A stretch of 11,238 nt of DNA from Pirellulales bacterium (GTDB taxonomy: Bacteria > Planctomycetota > Planctomycetia > Pirellulales > JAICIG01), in NCBI GenBank assembly GCA_025924495.1, contig JAICIG010000265.1, forward strand, positions 1-11,238, in the 5' to 3' direction. Made by a program: the position numbers and the translations under genes. The notes below the pieces were generated by a model. It was given only the letters and a program-made list of their open reading frames with translations, was not told the DNA's origin and made no database searches. How positions within the stretch are numbered: the stretch's first letter is position 1; each line of letters begins with the position of its first letter. Positions 5,344-11,238 of this stretch are shown here, piece after piece.

Positions 5344-7860
5344 ATGAAAGGGGGCGATTCCATCCGCCGGCCGCAGCACAATCGACCGCATTACCAGCCC
5401 TTGGTGATCGCGCTGGCGGCAGTCTCCGCGGGTATTTATGGCGATCGGCAGGCGCCTTTGCCGGTCGGCCTGTGGTTGGCGATGGCCCTAATCAGTTGGA
5501 GCGTGTGGTTGTCCCTCTGGCGACGCAATCGCCAGTGCTGGTCGGCGGCGGCGCTCATGCTGTGCCTGGTTTCGTTAGGCGGCGCGTGGCGCCACTTCCG
5601 CTTCGACCTTTTTGCGCGAGACGAAATAGGGCTTCATGCCAACGAGCACCCGCAGGCCGCGTGCGTGGAGGCCATCGCGCTCGAACGTCCCCGCCTCTGG
5701 CCTGCGCCCTCTGCCGATCCGTTATGCGCCATTCCGCGCGGCGACCGCAGCCGCCTGGTTGTGCAAGTGACTGCGTTGCGGCAAGGCGCCGGTTGGCAAC
5801 TTGCCTCGGGACGTGCGCGGCTGATTGTCGACGGCCATTTGCTCGGCGTGCATGCCGGAGATCGGCTGCGTATCTTTTGCCAGCTCTCGGCGCCCGCGGG
5901 AATTCATAATCCGGGCGAATTCGATTTCGCCAATCATGCCCGCGGCGATCGTGAGCTCAGCTTACTGTCGGCCGATTTTCCCGACTGCGTCACGCGGATC
6001 GACCAGACTCGAGGGCGCATCCTTCGCAACCGCCTGGAGGAGTTGCGCGAGGCGGGCCGTCGATGGCTCTGGAACCAATTGACGTACGACCGGGCGGGGT
6101 TGGCTTCGGCGCTGTTGCTGGGCATTCGCGAAGATCTGGACCAGGAATCGACGGCCGCGTTTACGAAGACCGGCACGGTCCACTTGCTCTCGATTTCCGG
6201 TTTGCACGTAGGCATCTTGGCGGCTTTTCTGTTCGCTTTCCTGCGGTTGGGCGTCGTTTCGCGCGGTCCGGCCCTGGCGGCCGTGGCGGCAATCACAACT
6301 GGTTACGCACTTTTGATCAATGCCGAGCCGCCGGCGGTTCGGGCCACGATGATCGTGTTGGTCATGTGTCTGGCCCATTACTTGCGCCGACCGCAATCCG
6401 TTTTCAATTCGCTGGCCGCGGCGGCGCTGTTGGTGCTGGTCTGGAATCCCGCCGATCTGTTTCGCATCGGACCGCAACTCTCCTTTTTAGCAGTCGCGGC
6501 CTTGGCTTGGTTTGGGCCGTACTGTCGCGTGCAGCGCTCGACCGATCCCTTGGAAAGATTGATTGCCGATACGCGTCCATGGGCGGAGCGCGCGGCGCGC
6601 TGGTTCGGCAGAAAAACATGGCAGGCTGTGTCGCTAAGTTTCTGCGTATGGGCGATCAGCGTCCCGCTGGTGATGGCGCATTTCCATCTGTTTTCACCAG
6701 CGACGCTTGTGTTGACGCCATTGCTGGCTGTGCCGGTGGCCGTGGGACTAATTTCGGGTTTTGCCGCGCTGGGGCTCGGCTGGCTTCTGCCGCCGGCAGG
6801 CAGACTGTGCGGCTGGGTCTGCGACCAGACATTGTGGTCCGTCGATACCGCCACCGAGTTTGCCAGCCAATGCGCGGGCAGTCACTACTGGCTTCCCGGC
6901 CCCGGCGCCTGGTGGATGTGGGGCTTTTATGGCGCGCTTGCCGTGGGGGCTGCCGTCCCTCGCTGGCGGCCGCCGCGGCGCTGGGCGGTCGCTCTTGCGG
7001 CCGGTTGGTCGGCGCTGGGTTTGGGGATGGCAGTCCCGAATGGACGCCATTTAGCGCGTCTTGATTGTCATTTCCTTTCGGTCGGGCACGGCTGCGCGGT
7101 GCTCGTCGAATTGCCCGATGGCAAGCGACTGCTGTATGACGCAGGCCGGCTTGGCTCGCCGGCTGGCGGCGCTCGCTCAGTAGCCGCCTTTCTCTGGTCG
7201 CGCGGAATTACCCACCTTGATGCGATTATGATTTCCCACGCCGACGTCGATCATTACAACGCCGTGCCGGAACTGTTGGAAAAGTTCTCGGTCGGCGTCG
7301 TCTACGCCTCGCCGTTGATGCTCGAAGACGATAGCGCCGCCATGCAAAAACTGCTGTCCGCCATTCATCGTTCTCGAGTCCCGCTCGTGGAATGCGTCGC
7401 CGGAGATCGGCTGCGCGTCGGCGGCGATTGCCGCGCGGAGGTGCTACACCCGACGCTCCACCGCCGCATCGCCAGCGATAATGCCAACAGCCTGGTGCTG
7501 GCAATAGAATATCAGGGACGCCGGATCCTACTGACGGGCGACCTCGAGCCGCCCGGGCTGGATGACGTGCTCGCCGAGTCGCCCTATGATTGCGACGTGA
7601 TCCTGGCGCCGCACCACGGCAGCCTTCGCAGCAATCCGGCAGGTTTCGCCGCTTGGAGCACGCCCGAGTGGATCATCGTCAGCGGCGGCGGAAACGACGT
7701 TCGCACCGAATTTGATCGCGCATATTCGCAAGTCGGAGCGCGCGTCTTGAGCACGGCCGACTGCGGAACTATTACTGCGACAGTGAGCGCCGGCAACCTG
7801 AATGTGCAAACATTACGGGGAGACCCGCTTATGTCGGCCGTGCGGGGCCCAAATTATTAG
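5344..7860 (+). CDS. comEC: ComEC/Rec2 competence protein (DNA-uptake channel with MBL nuclease domain)
   Basis: ComEC is the inner-membrane channel that carries single-stranded DNA into the cytoplasm during natural transformation. The 838-residue product has the full family architecture. It starts with N-terminal helices and a soluble DUF4131-like segment (about residues 15-200). The multi-helix Competence domain follows (about 250-515), with the signature HLLSISGLHVG at 280-290. The C-terminal third (about 575-815) is a metallo-beta-lactamase-like domain. It keeps its metal ligands: FLSVGHGCAVLV, then SHADVDH (H632, D634, D636, H637), LLTGDLE (D733) and APHHGS (H757, H758). This domain is thought to degrade the non-transforming strand. 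The frame can be extended to a TTG at 5308, but I prefer the ATG at 5344, partly because the TTG overlaps a promoter-like element. The gene stands alone, without comEA or comF beside it. Confidence 0.93.
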   Translation: MKGGDSIRRPQHNRPHYQPLVIALAAVSAGIYGDRQAPLPVGLWLAMALISWSVWLSLWRRNRQCWSAAALMLCLVSLGGAWRHFRFDLFARDEIGLHANEHPQAACVEAIALERPRLWPAPSADPLCAIPRGDRSRLVVQVTALRQGAGWQLASGRARLIVDGHLLGVHAGDRLRIFCQLSAPAGIHNPGEFDFANHARGDRELSLLSADFPDCVTRIDQTRGRILRNRLEELREAGRRWLWNQLTYDRAGLASALLLGIREDLDQESTAAFTKTGTVHLLSISGLHVGILAAFLFAFLRLGVVSRGPALAAVAAITTGYALLINAEPPAVRATMIVLVMCLAHYLRRPQSVFNSLAAAALLVLVWNPADLFRIGPQLSFLAVAALAWFGPYCRVQRSTDPLERLIADTRPWAERAARWFGRKTWQAVSLSFCVWAISVPLVMAHFHLFSPATLVLTPLLAVPVAVGLISGFAALGLGWLLPPAGRLCGWVCDQTLWSVDTATEFASQCAGSHYWLPGPGAWWMWGFYGALAVGAAVPRWRPPRRWAVALAAGWSALGLGMAVPNGRHLARLDCHFLSVGHGCAVLVELPDGKRLLYDAGRLGSPAGGARSVAAFLWSRGITHLDAIMISHADVDHYNAVPELLEKFSVGVVYASPLMLEDDSAAMQKLLSAIHRSRVPLVECVAGDRLRVGGDCRAEVLHPTLHRRIASDNANSLVLAIEYQGRRILLTGDLEPPGLDDVLAESPYDCDVILAPHHGSLRSNPAGFAAWSTPEWIIVSGGGNDVRTEFDRAYSQVGARVLSTADCGTITATVSAGNLNVQTLRGDPLMSAVRGPNY

Positions 7861-7894
7861 TTCGGCGCGAGCGCGCTCCTGTCAAATCCGCGCC

Positions 7895-7930
7895 GGCGGT
7901 TTTTACTCAACCGCCGCCACAGTGGCGGTT
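7895..7930. terminator. Convergent terminator-like structure with interchangeable arms
   Basis: Between the convergent comEC and SDR genes lie GGCGGTT (7895-7901), AACCGCC (7909-7915) and GGCGGTT (7924-7930). The middle arm can pair with either outer arm, giving two mutually exclusive 7-base stems. The first repeat is followed by TTTT on the plus strand and the second reads into the SDR stop codon at 7932-7934. There is no classical U-tract after the complete hairpin on either strand, so the bidirectional terminator assignment rests mainly on position. Confidence 0.45.
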
Positions 7931-7931
7931 T

Positions 7932-8756
7932 CTACCACGCCGTCCAGCCGCCATCGACGGTGAGGACGGCGCCGGTCATGTAGGCGGAGGCGGGGGAGAG
8001 CATGAAGAGGATGGCGCCTTGATAGTCTTCGGCAGTCGCCATGCGCCCTAGCGGAGTGCGTTCGCAGTACTTTTCGACGAACTCGGCGCCCTGATTGTCG
8101 AACACGCCGCCCGGCACGAGGCAGTTGACGCGGATGTTCTGCTCGCGCCAATGCACGGCCAGGTAGCGTGTGAGCTGGACGACGCCCGCCTTCGAGGCCG
8201 CGTAGGCCACCGGCGAATTGACGCCCGAAGCGCCGTAAATGCGAGGGTCGGGCGAAACGACCCCATAGGTCGAGGCCAGATTGACGATCCGTCCGCCGCC
8301 GTGCTCGATCATCTGGCGACCGAACGCCTGGCAGGCGAGATGCACGCCGGTGAGGTTGGTTTCGAGCACCTGGTCCCACGCCTCGCGAGGATAATCCTCG
8401 ACGCGAGACGAATAGAACCCGCGGCCGCGAAACTGCGCCGAATTGACGAGCATCTTCACGGGGCCGAGTTCGCTGGTGATCTGGCGAACGGCGGCATCGA
8501 GGCTCGCTGCGTCGGTGGAGTCGGCCGCGACGGCGAGCGTCTTTCGCCCGGTTGCAGCAGCGATCTCGGCGGCGAGTTGCTCGGCCGGTTGCAGTTCCAG
8601 ATCCACAATCGCTACGTCGGCGCCTGCTTCGGCTAGCGCTCGGCATAAAGCGCGACCGATCCGCCCCGCGCCGCCCACGACCGCAGCAGTTTCGCCCGCC
8701 AGCCCGAACAACCGCGTGAGAATGCCGGCGTCTGGCGATGGCTGCGAGGGGGACAT
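7932..8756 (-). CDS. Short-chain dehydrogenase/reductase
   Basis: A 274-residue NAD(P)-dependent oxidoreductase of the classical SDR family, cytoplasmic. Seen directly: the Rossmann glycine motif as VVGGAGRIG (26-34) in place of the common TGxxxGIG, an acidic residue at the end of beta-2 (VDLE, D52) suggesting NAD preference, NSAQ (105-108) in place of NNAG, the NLTG helix (N134), Ser162 in NLASTYG, and YAASK with Tyr185 and Lys189. The N-S-Y-K catalytic set is complete, and the C-terminal VDGGW is typical. The block STYGVVSPDPRIYG...PVAYAASKAGVVQLTRYLA resembles sugar-modifying SDRs of the PtmA type found in surface-glycan pathways; the substrate itself is not readable. The ATG at 8756 lacks a visible Shine-Dalgarno sequence. 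It follows the two secreted paralogues on the same strand, but after a 205-base structured gap, so it is probably a separate transcript. Confidence 0.9.
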   Translation of the reverse strand: MSPSQPSPDAGILTRLFGLAGETAAVVGGAGRIGRALCRALAEAGADVAIVDLELQPAEQLAAEIAAATGRKTLAVAADSTDAASLDAAVRQITSELGPVKMLVNSAQFRGRGFYSSRVEDYPREAWDQVLETNLTGVHLACQAFGRQMIEHGGGRIVNLASTYGVVSPDPRIYGASGVNSPVAYAASKAGVVQLTRYLAVHWREQNIRVNCLVPGGVFDNQGAEFVEKYCERTPLGRMATAEDYQGAILFMLSPASAYMTGAVLTVDGGWTAW

Positions 8757-8781
8757 AAGAGGATGAGTTAACAGCGAACCA

Positions 8782-8961
8782 TCGGAGGACGGCCCGCCTC
8801 CGACAATGAAACTCGCTTGCCACCAGCTTTAGCTGGTGGCGGGCCAAATAACAACCCCGTGTCGCCAGCCGGCTTTAGCCCGCTTGCTGAGCGATTGAGC
8901 GATCTCGCTCTGCAGCCAGCCGGCAACAGAGACAGTTAGCAGCACCGAGACGACACCGGGG
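8782..8961. repeat. Structured intergenic region with TTTA-loop palindromes inside a long inverted repeat
   Basis: The gap between the SDR and the upstream secreted-protein gene holds several palindromes. TCGGAGG (8782-8788) pairs with CCTCCGA (8797-8803). GCCACCAGC-TTTA-GCTGGTGGC (8819-8840) is a perfect 9-base stem with a four-base loop. AGCCGGC-TTTA-GCCCGCT (8867-8884) has the same loop and one mismatch. Outer arms CCCCGTGTCG (8855-8864) and CGACACCGGGG (8951-8961) pair with one bulged base and enclose the latter plus a GAGCGA/TCGCTC palindrome (8897-8910). The decamer GCCAGCCGGC occurs twice (8864-8873 and 8915-8924, approximately). The right outer arm abuts the stop codon at 8962. No credible reading frame is present. 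This may be a dispersed palindromic repeat, and on the minus strand it may end the upstream transcript. Confidence 0.6.
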
Positions 8962-9801
8962 CTACTTGTTGTCGCGCACTTCGAGCGGCAAGTCAAGCCG
9001 GGCGACCTCCCCAGTGACCTTGTCGACGGCTTGAAGCCGCATCGTGTAGGCGCCGGCCTGTCGCAAGTAGAGGTATCCGTTGTAGGTGAAGTGTTGCGAC
9101 CGGTCTTGCGGCACTTTTTCGCCCTCCACCAGAAAGTCGAATTTGTGCGGCGCCTTGAGCACGCTGTTGCCGGCGCCATCGAGCACGTCGAGCGAGCAAG
9201 CCAGCGCGATCTTGCCGTGCGAGCGATCTTCGCCGACGACGTCGCAATCGATATACAGCCCCTGATTGATCAATCCTGCCAACGGCGCGGGGCAGGTTCG
9301 CTTTTCGTCGTAATAGAACCGCGGCGACACGACCGCCAGCTTCAACGGCTTGACGGTGATCGGCAGCCGGGCGCTGGTCTCCTGCTGCGAAATATGATCT
9401 TCGATGCCGATCTCGAGCGCGTAGGCGCCGGGCCGGAGCGAGTCGGGCAGCACGTAAAACGTCGACTCGCGTACAAACGCGTCGCTCGTTTGCCAGTCGT
9501 CGGCCTTGTAGGGATACGAAAAAGCGTTTCGGACCTTGCCCGCCTCGTCGATCAGCCGGCAGGAGATGTCGATCTCGGTCATGCCGGCCTGATCGAACGC
9601 GCAGCCGAATAGGTCGTATTGCACGCGGACGCGCTCGCCGGGCATGTAGGTTCGATCCTTGCGAACCGGCCCATGCTGATCGTAGACGGCCTGCAAGTTG
9701 CGCAGCTCGAGTTTTGCCGGTTCTGCCCCGTAAGCCGAAGACCCGTTGCCGGCCAGGCGGAGCGATAAGATGCAAACCAACAAGATATGTGCGAGTTTCA
9801 T
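8962..9801 (-). CDS. Secreted beta-rich protein of unknown family (tandem paralogue 1)
   Basis: A 279-residue protein that I do not recognise. An N-terminal signal peptide (hydrophobic core 4-17, likely cleavage after AYG at residue 25) sends it out of the cytoplasm. The mature part looks all-beta and splits into two units, about 30-150 and 153-277, each ending in a PGxY/AGAY...D...LPxxV pattern typical of Ig-like or cupredoxin-like sandwiches. The second unit opens with SPRFYYDEKRTC (159-170) and GEDRSHGKI (190-198). It aligns with the neighbouring upstream gene without gaps over residues 30-277; Cys81, Cys170 and Cys186 are shared, and Cys67 is its own. The ATG at 9801 has GGAG ten bases upstream (9812-9815), in the same CCGGAGAC context as the S9 peptidase. 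No enzyme motif is visible, so a structural or binding role is more likely than catalysis. Confidence 0.85.
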   Translation of the reverse strand: MKLAHILLVCILSLRLAGNGSSAYGAEPAKLELRNLQAVYDQHGPVRKDRTYMPGERVRVQYDLFGCAFDQAGMTEIDISCRLIDEAGKVRNAFSYPYKADDWQTSDAFVRESTFYVLPDSLRPGAYALEIGIEDHISQQETSARLPITVKPLKLAVVSPRFYYDEKRTCPAPLAGLINQGLYIDCDVVGEDRSHGKIALACSLDVLDGAGNSVLKAPHKFDFLVEGEKVPQDRSQHFTYNGYLYLRQAGAYTMRLQAVDKVTGEVARLDLPLEVRDNK

Positions 9802-10005
9802 GGCTCAGTGTCTCCGGGAGCAGGGATGTCGTTCAGTCCAAGCGCGGCCGGGGCCTTCGGGAGGACCGCGTTTGGCTTGCGCTTCGGGTTGGGCGAAGCG
9901 AAGCAATCATGACGATCCTGAAAAGGATAGCTTGCGAAACGTCGGGAGGCAGGCCAAGGCGGGGGCACGGAAACGATTCGAGCCGCTCGAACGTCAGACG
10001 GAAAT
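9802..10005. other. Intergenic spacer between the paralogues, with hairpins
   Basis: This 204-base stretch separates the two paralogous genes. It contains a perfect 7-base stem CGCTTCG-GGTTGGG-CGAAGCG (9880-9900) and a smaller ATCCT-GAAA-AGGAT palindrome just to its right. Neither is followed by a T-run on the minus strand. A 25-codon minus-strand frame starting at the ATG at 9910, with AGGA upstream, reads as arginine/serine/proline-rich and stops before the paralogue 1 ribosome-binding site; I do not call it a gene. Confidence 0.4.
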
Positions 10006-10869
10006 TTAGCGGGCGGCCAACTCGTTCGGTTCTTCGGGATCTCGCACTTCCAGCGGCAATTCAAGCGACGCCGTGCGGCCGGTCATCTTGTCGAGCACCA
10101 CGATTCGCAACGCGTACTTGCCGGGATGCCGCAAGTGCACCCACCCATGAACCATCATGTGTTGGGAGATGTTCATCGGCAGCTCGTCGCCTTGGCACAA
10201 AACGTCAATCAGTTGGGACCGTTGAAAGACGCTCTTGCCGGCCGCATCCACCAGCTCAATCGATGCGTTCAGGTCAATCTTGCCTTGCGAGCGATCTTCT
10301 CCAATGACGTCGCAATCAAAAAAGATCCGCTGATTGATCGATCCCGACAGCGGGGCGCGGCACGTTCGTTTTTCATCGTAAAAGAACCGCGGCGAAACCA
10401 AAGCGAGTTCGGTCGGCTTCACGGTAAAGGGAATGCTCGCGCTGGCCTGCTGTCGCGTCACCCGGTCTTCCAGTGACAATTCCAGCTCGTATTTGCCCGG
10501 TCGCGCGTCGTCAGGCAGCGTGTGAAAAGCCGCCTGACGATTGAAGGCGTCTGCGCGATCCCACTTGTCGGCCTTGACCTGGTAGGAAAAAGCGTGACGC
10601 ACCTTGCCCAGGGCATCGACCACGCGGCACGAGACGTCGAGATCGCCCAGCCCGTCGTCCTTGAGGCCGAAACCATGAATATCGAACTTCACGGTCAGGC
10701 GCTCGCCGGGGAAGAAATCGGAGTTCTTGCGAACCGGGCTGAACTCGTCGTAAATCAGTTTTAGCCCGCGGATTTCCAGTTTCGCCTCATCGCCGCGGGC
10801 CGCAACGCCATGGCCGGTCGCCAAGAAACAAAATGCGCCGTAAACGATTGCCATCCTTGGACAGTTCAT
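10006..10869 (-). CDS. Secreted beta-rich protein of unknown family (tandem paralogue 2)
   Basis: A 287-residue protein homologous to its downstream neighbour; by hand count 126 of 248 aligned positions are identical, with no insertion or deletion. The ATG at 10869 is chosen because GAGGAA lies six bases upstream (10876-10881) and the product then begins with a proper signal peptide (hydrophobic 7-18, cleavage near VAARG). The frame is open further upstream, but that extension overlaps the oxidoreductase gene and lacks secretion features. The mature part has two beta-rich units (about 30-150 and 153-277). The second carries SPRFFYDEKRTC (159-170) and GEDRSQGKI (190-198). Cys81, Cys170 and Cys186 are shared with paralogue 1; Cys225 is not. 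A ten-residue tail (PEEPNELAAR) extends beyond the paralogue end. No family or catalytic motif is recognised. Location outside the cytoplasm is inferred from the signal peptide. Confidence 0.87.
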   Translation of the reverse strand: MNCPRMAIVYGAFCFLATGHGVAARGDEAKLEIRGLKLIYDEFSPVRKNSDFFPGERLTVKFDIHGFGLKDDGLGDLDVSCRVVDALGKVRHAFSYQVKADKWDRADAFNRQAAFHTLPDDARPGKYELELSLEDRVTRQQASASIPFTVKPTELALVSPRFFYDEKRTCRAPLSGSINQRIFFDCDVIGEDRSQGKIDLNASIELVDAAGKSVFQRSQLIDVLCQGDELPMNISQHMMVHGWVHLRHPGKYALRIVVLDKMTGRTASLELPLEVRDPEEPNELAAR

Positions 10870-10889
10870 CGCGGGTTCCTCGCAAAGGG

Positions 10890-10902
10890 TCAGACCGTCT
10901 GA
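10890..10902. promoter_or_regulatory. 13-base palindrome upstream of paralogue 2
   Basis: TCAGAC-C-GTCTGA is a perfect interrupted palindrome 21-33 bases before the start codon of paralogue 2, just upstream of its ribosome-binding site. Its size and symmetry suit a dimeric regulator or a small mRNA hairpin. No second copy was seen ahead of paralogue 1, and no convincing -10/-35 pair was found around it. Confidence 0.25.
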
Positions 10903-10966
10903 TACGAGCACGTTTAAGATAGCTCTTGCACCGAAGGGCGGCGAGATCAGTCGCGGCCAGCCGTTT

Positions 10967-11238
10967 TCAAGGGGCCGGCCCCAACGATCGAACACCGGCG
11001 GCGATGCGCAAGGCCTGCACGCCCGCATCGAGCCCGATCGGAAACGGCCGTCGGTTCGCCACCGCCTCAAGGGCGTCTTTCAGCATGGCCAGATAAGCGT
11101 CATTCAGGTCGTAGGCGGCGCCCTCCCAAAGCGTCTGGCTTTCTGCGCCGCGGAGTTCCATCAGCTTGCCCGTCTCGAAGCTAAAGCTGAGCGACGCCTG
11201 ATCGCCGACGAATTCGAAGCCTCGACGCCGATCGCGTC
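10967..11238 (-). CDS. Gfo/Idh/MocA-family oxidoreductase, C-terminal end (partial)
   Basis: The minus-strand frame is open from the right edge of the window to TGA at 10967-10969, giving 89 residues of a gene whose start lies outside. The visible part reads RGFEFVGDQASLSFSFETGKL, a beta-strand pattern typical of the C-terminal sheet of Gfo/Idh/MocA proteins (substrate-side domain, equivalent to the common GxxGxL strand). A helix follows, LNDAYLAMLKDALEAVANRR, then a PFPIGLDAGVQALRIAAGV end, matching the family's closing 'ggrpp...dGlralrvaeA' segment. These are NAD(P)-dependent sugar or polyol dehydrogenases and related enzymes, very numerous in planctomycetes. The nucleotide-binding domain is not in the window, so the substrate cannot be assigned. 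An internal ATG at 11161 is not the start. Ninety-seven bases separate it from paralogue 2 on the same strand, so cotranscription is possible. Confidence 0.75.
   Translation of the reverse strand, partial: RDRRRGFEFVGDQASLSFSFETGKLMELRGAESQTLWEGAAYDLNDAYLAMLKDALEAVANRRPFPIGLDAGVQALRIAAGVRSLGPAP

Noticed and set aside
6063..7064. A 333-codon plus-strand frame inside comEC.
   Set aside because: It is an alternative frame of the Competence domain coding region, rich in Arg, Gly and Ala; ComEC motifs lie in the other frame throughout.
7903..8847. A 314-codon minus-strand frame overlapping the SDR gene.
   Set aside because: Its product is extremely arginine-rich and is a frame shadow of the SDR, which has the full N-S-Y-K catalytic set.
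9833..9910. A 25-codon minus-strand frame with AGGA upstream, in the spacer before paralogue 1, as a leader peptide.
   Set aside because: Its composition is low-complexity Arg/Ser/Pro, there is no codon run hinting at attenuation, and the spacer hairpins lack a terminator T-run.
10870..11070. Extension of paralogue 2 to a start at 11070.
   Set aside because: It would overlap the oxidoreductase gene and bury the signal peptide; the ATG at 10869 has a good ribosome-binding site and mirrors the paralogue.

Overview
The window is GC-rich, densely coded bacterial chromosome that reads most naturally as a planctomycete of the Pirellulales type. This is inferred from gene style and context: a hisC-hisB pair separated by a string of palindromes, a lipoprotein S9 peptidase with a long low-complexity linker, a full-length ComEC, secreted beta-rich orphan proteins, a Gfo/Idh/MocA oxidoreductase, and stem-loops with a TTTA loop between genes. 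No rRNA, tRNA, CRISPR array, transposase or phage gene was seen.

Layout, left to right. Plus strand: the 3' half of hisC (1-540), a 143-base spacer with stem-loops, hisB (684-1277), then a small orphan two-helix membrane protein (1421-1684). Minus strand: an APH/MtnK-type small-molecule kinase (1681-2778) and, upstream of it in transcription, a lipoprotein S9 prolyl-oligopeptidase-like enzyme (2817-5141). The short gap between these two is a decayed heptanucleotide tandem repeat. A divergent promoter region (5142-5343) leads to comEC on the plus strand (5344-7860). ComEC converges on an SDR oxidoreductase (7932-8756, minus) across a terminator-like set of three interchangeable arms. Then come a 205-base structured intergenic region, two tandem secreted paralogues of unknown function (8962-9801 and 10006-10869, minus), and the C-terminal end of a Gfo/Idh/MocA oxidoreductase (10967 to beyond the right edge, minus).

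Functions: hisC and hisB catalyse neighbouring steps of histidine biosynthesis. The S9 peptidase should act outside the cytoplasmic membrane as a tethered lipoprotein. ComEC is the DNA-uptake channel with its metallo-beta-lactamase-like nuclease domain. The remaining genes look like independent housekeeping or accessory genes and not one pathway.

The best candidate for something undescribed is the pair of secreted paralogues. Residues 30-277 align without a gap at identical numbering, with about half the residues identical (126 of 248 by hand count). They share three cysteines and a nearly invariant YDEKRTC/GEDRS block. Each protein also appears to be an internal duplication of a roughly 120-residue beta-sandwich-like unit. 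I recognise no family for them.
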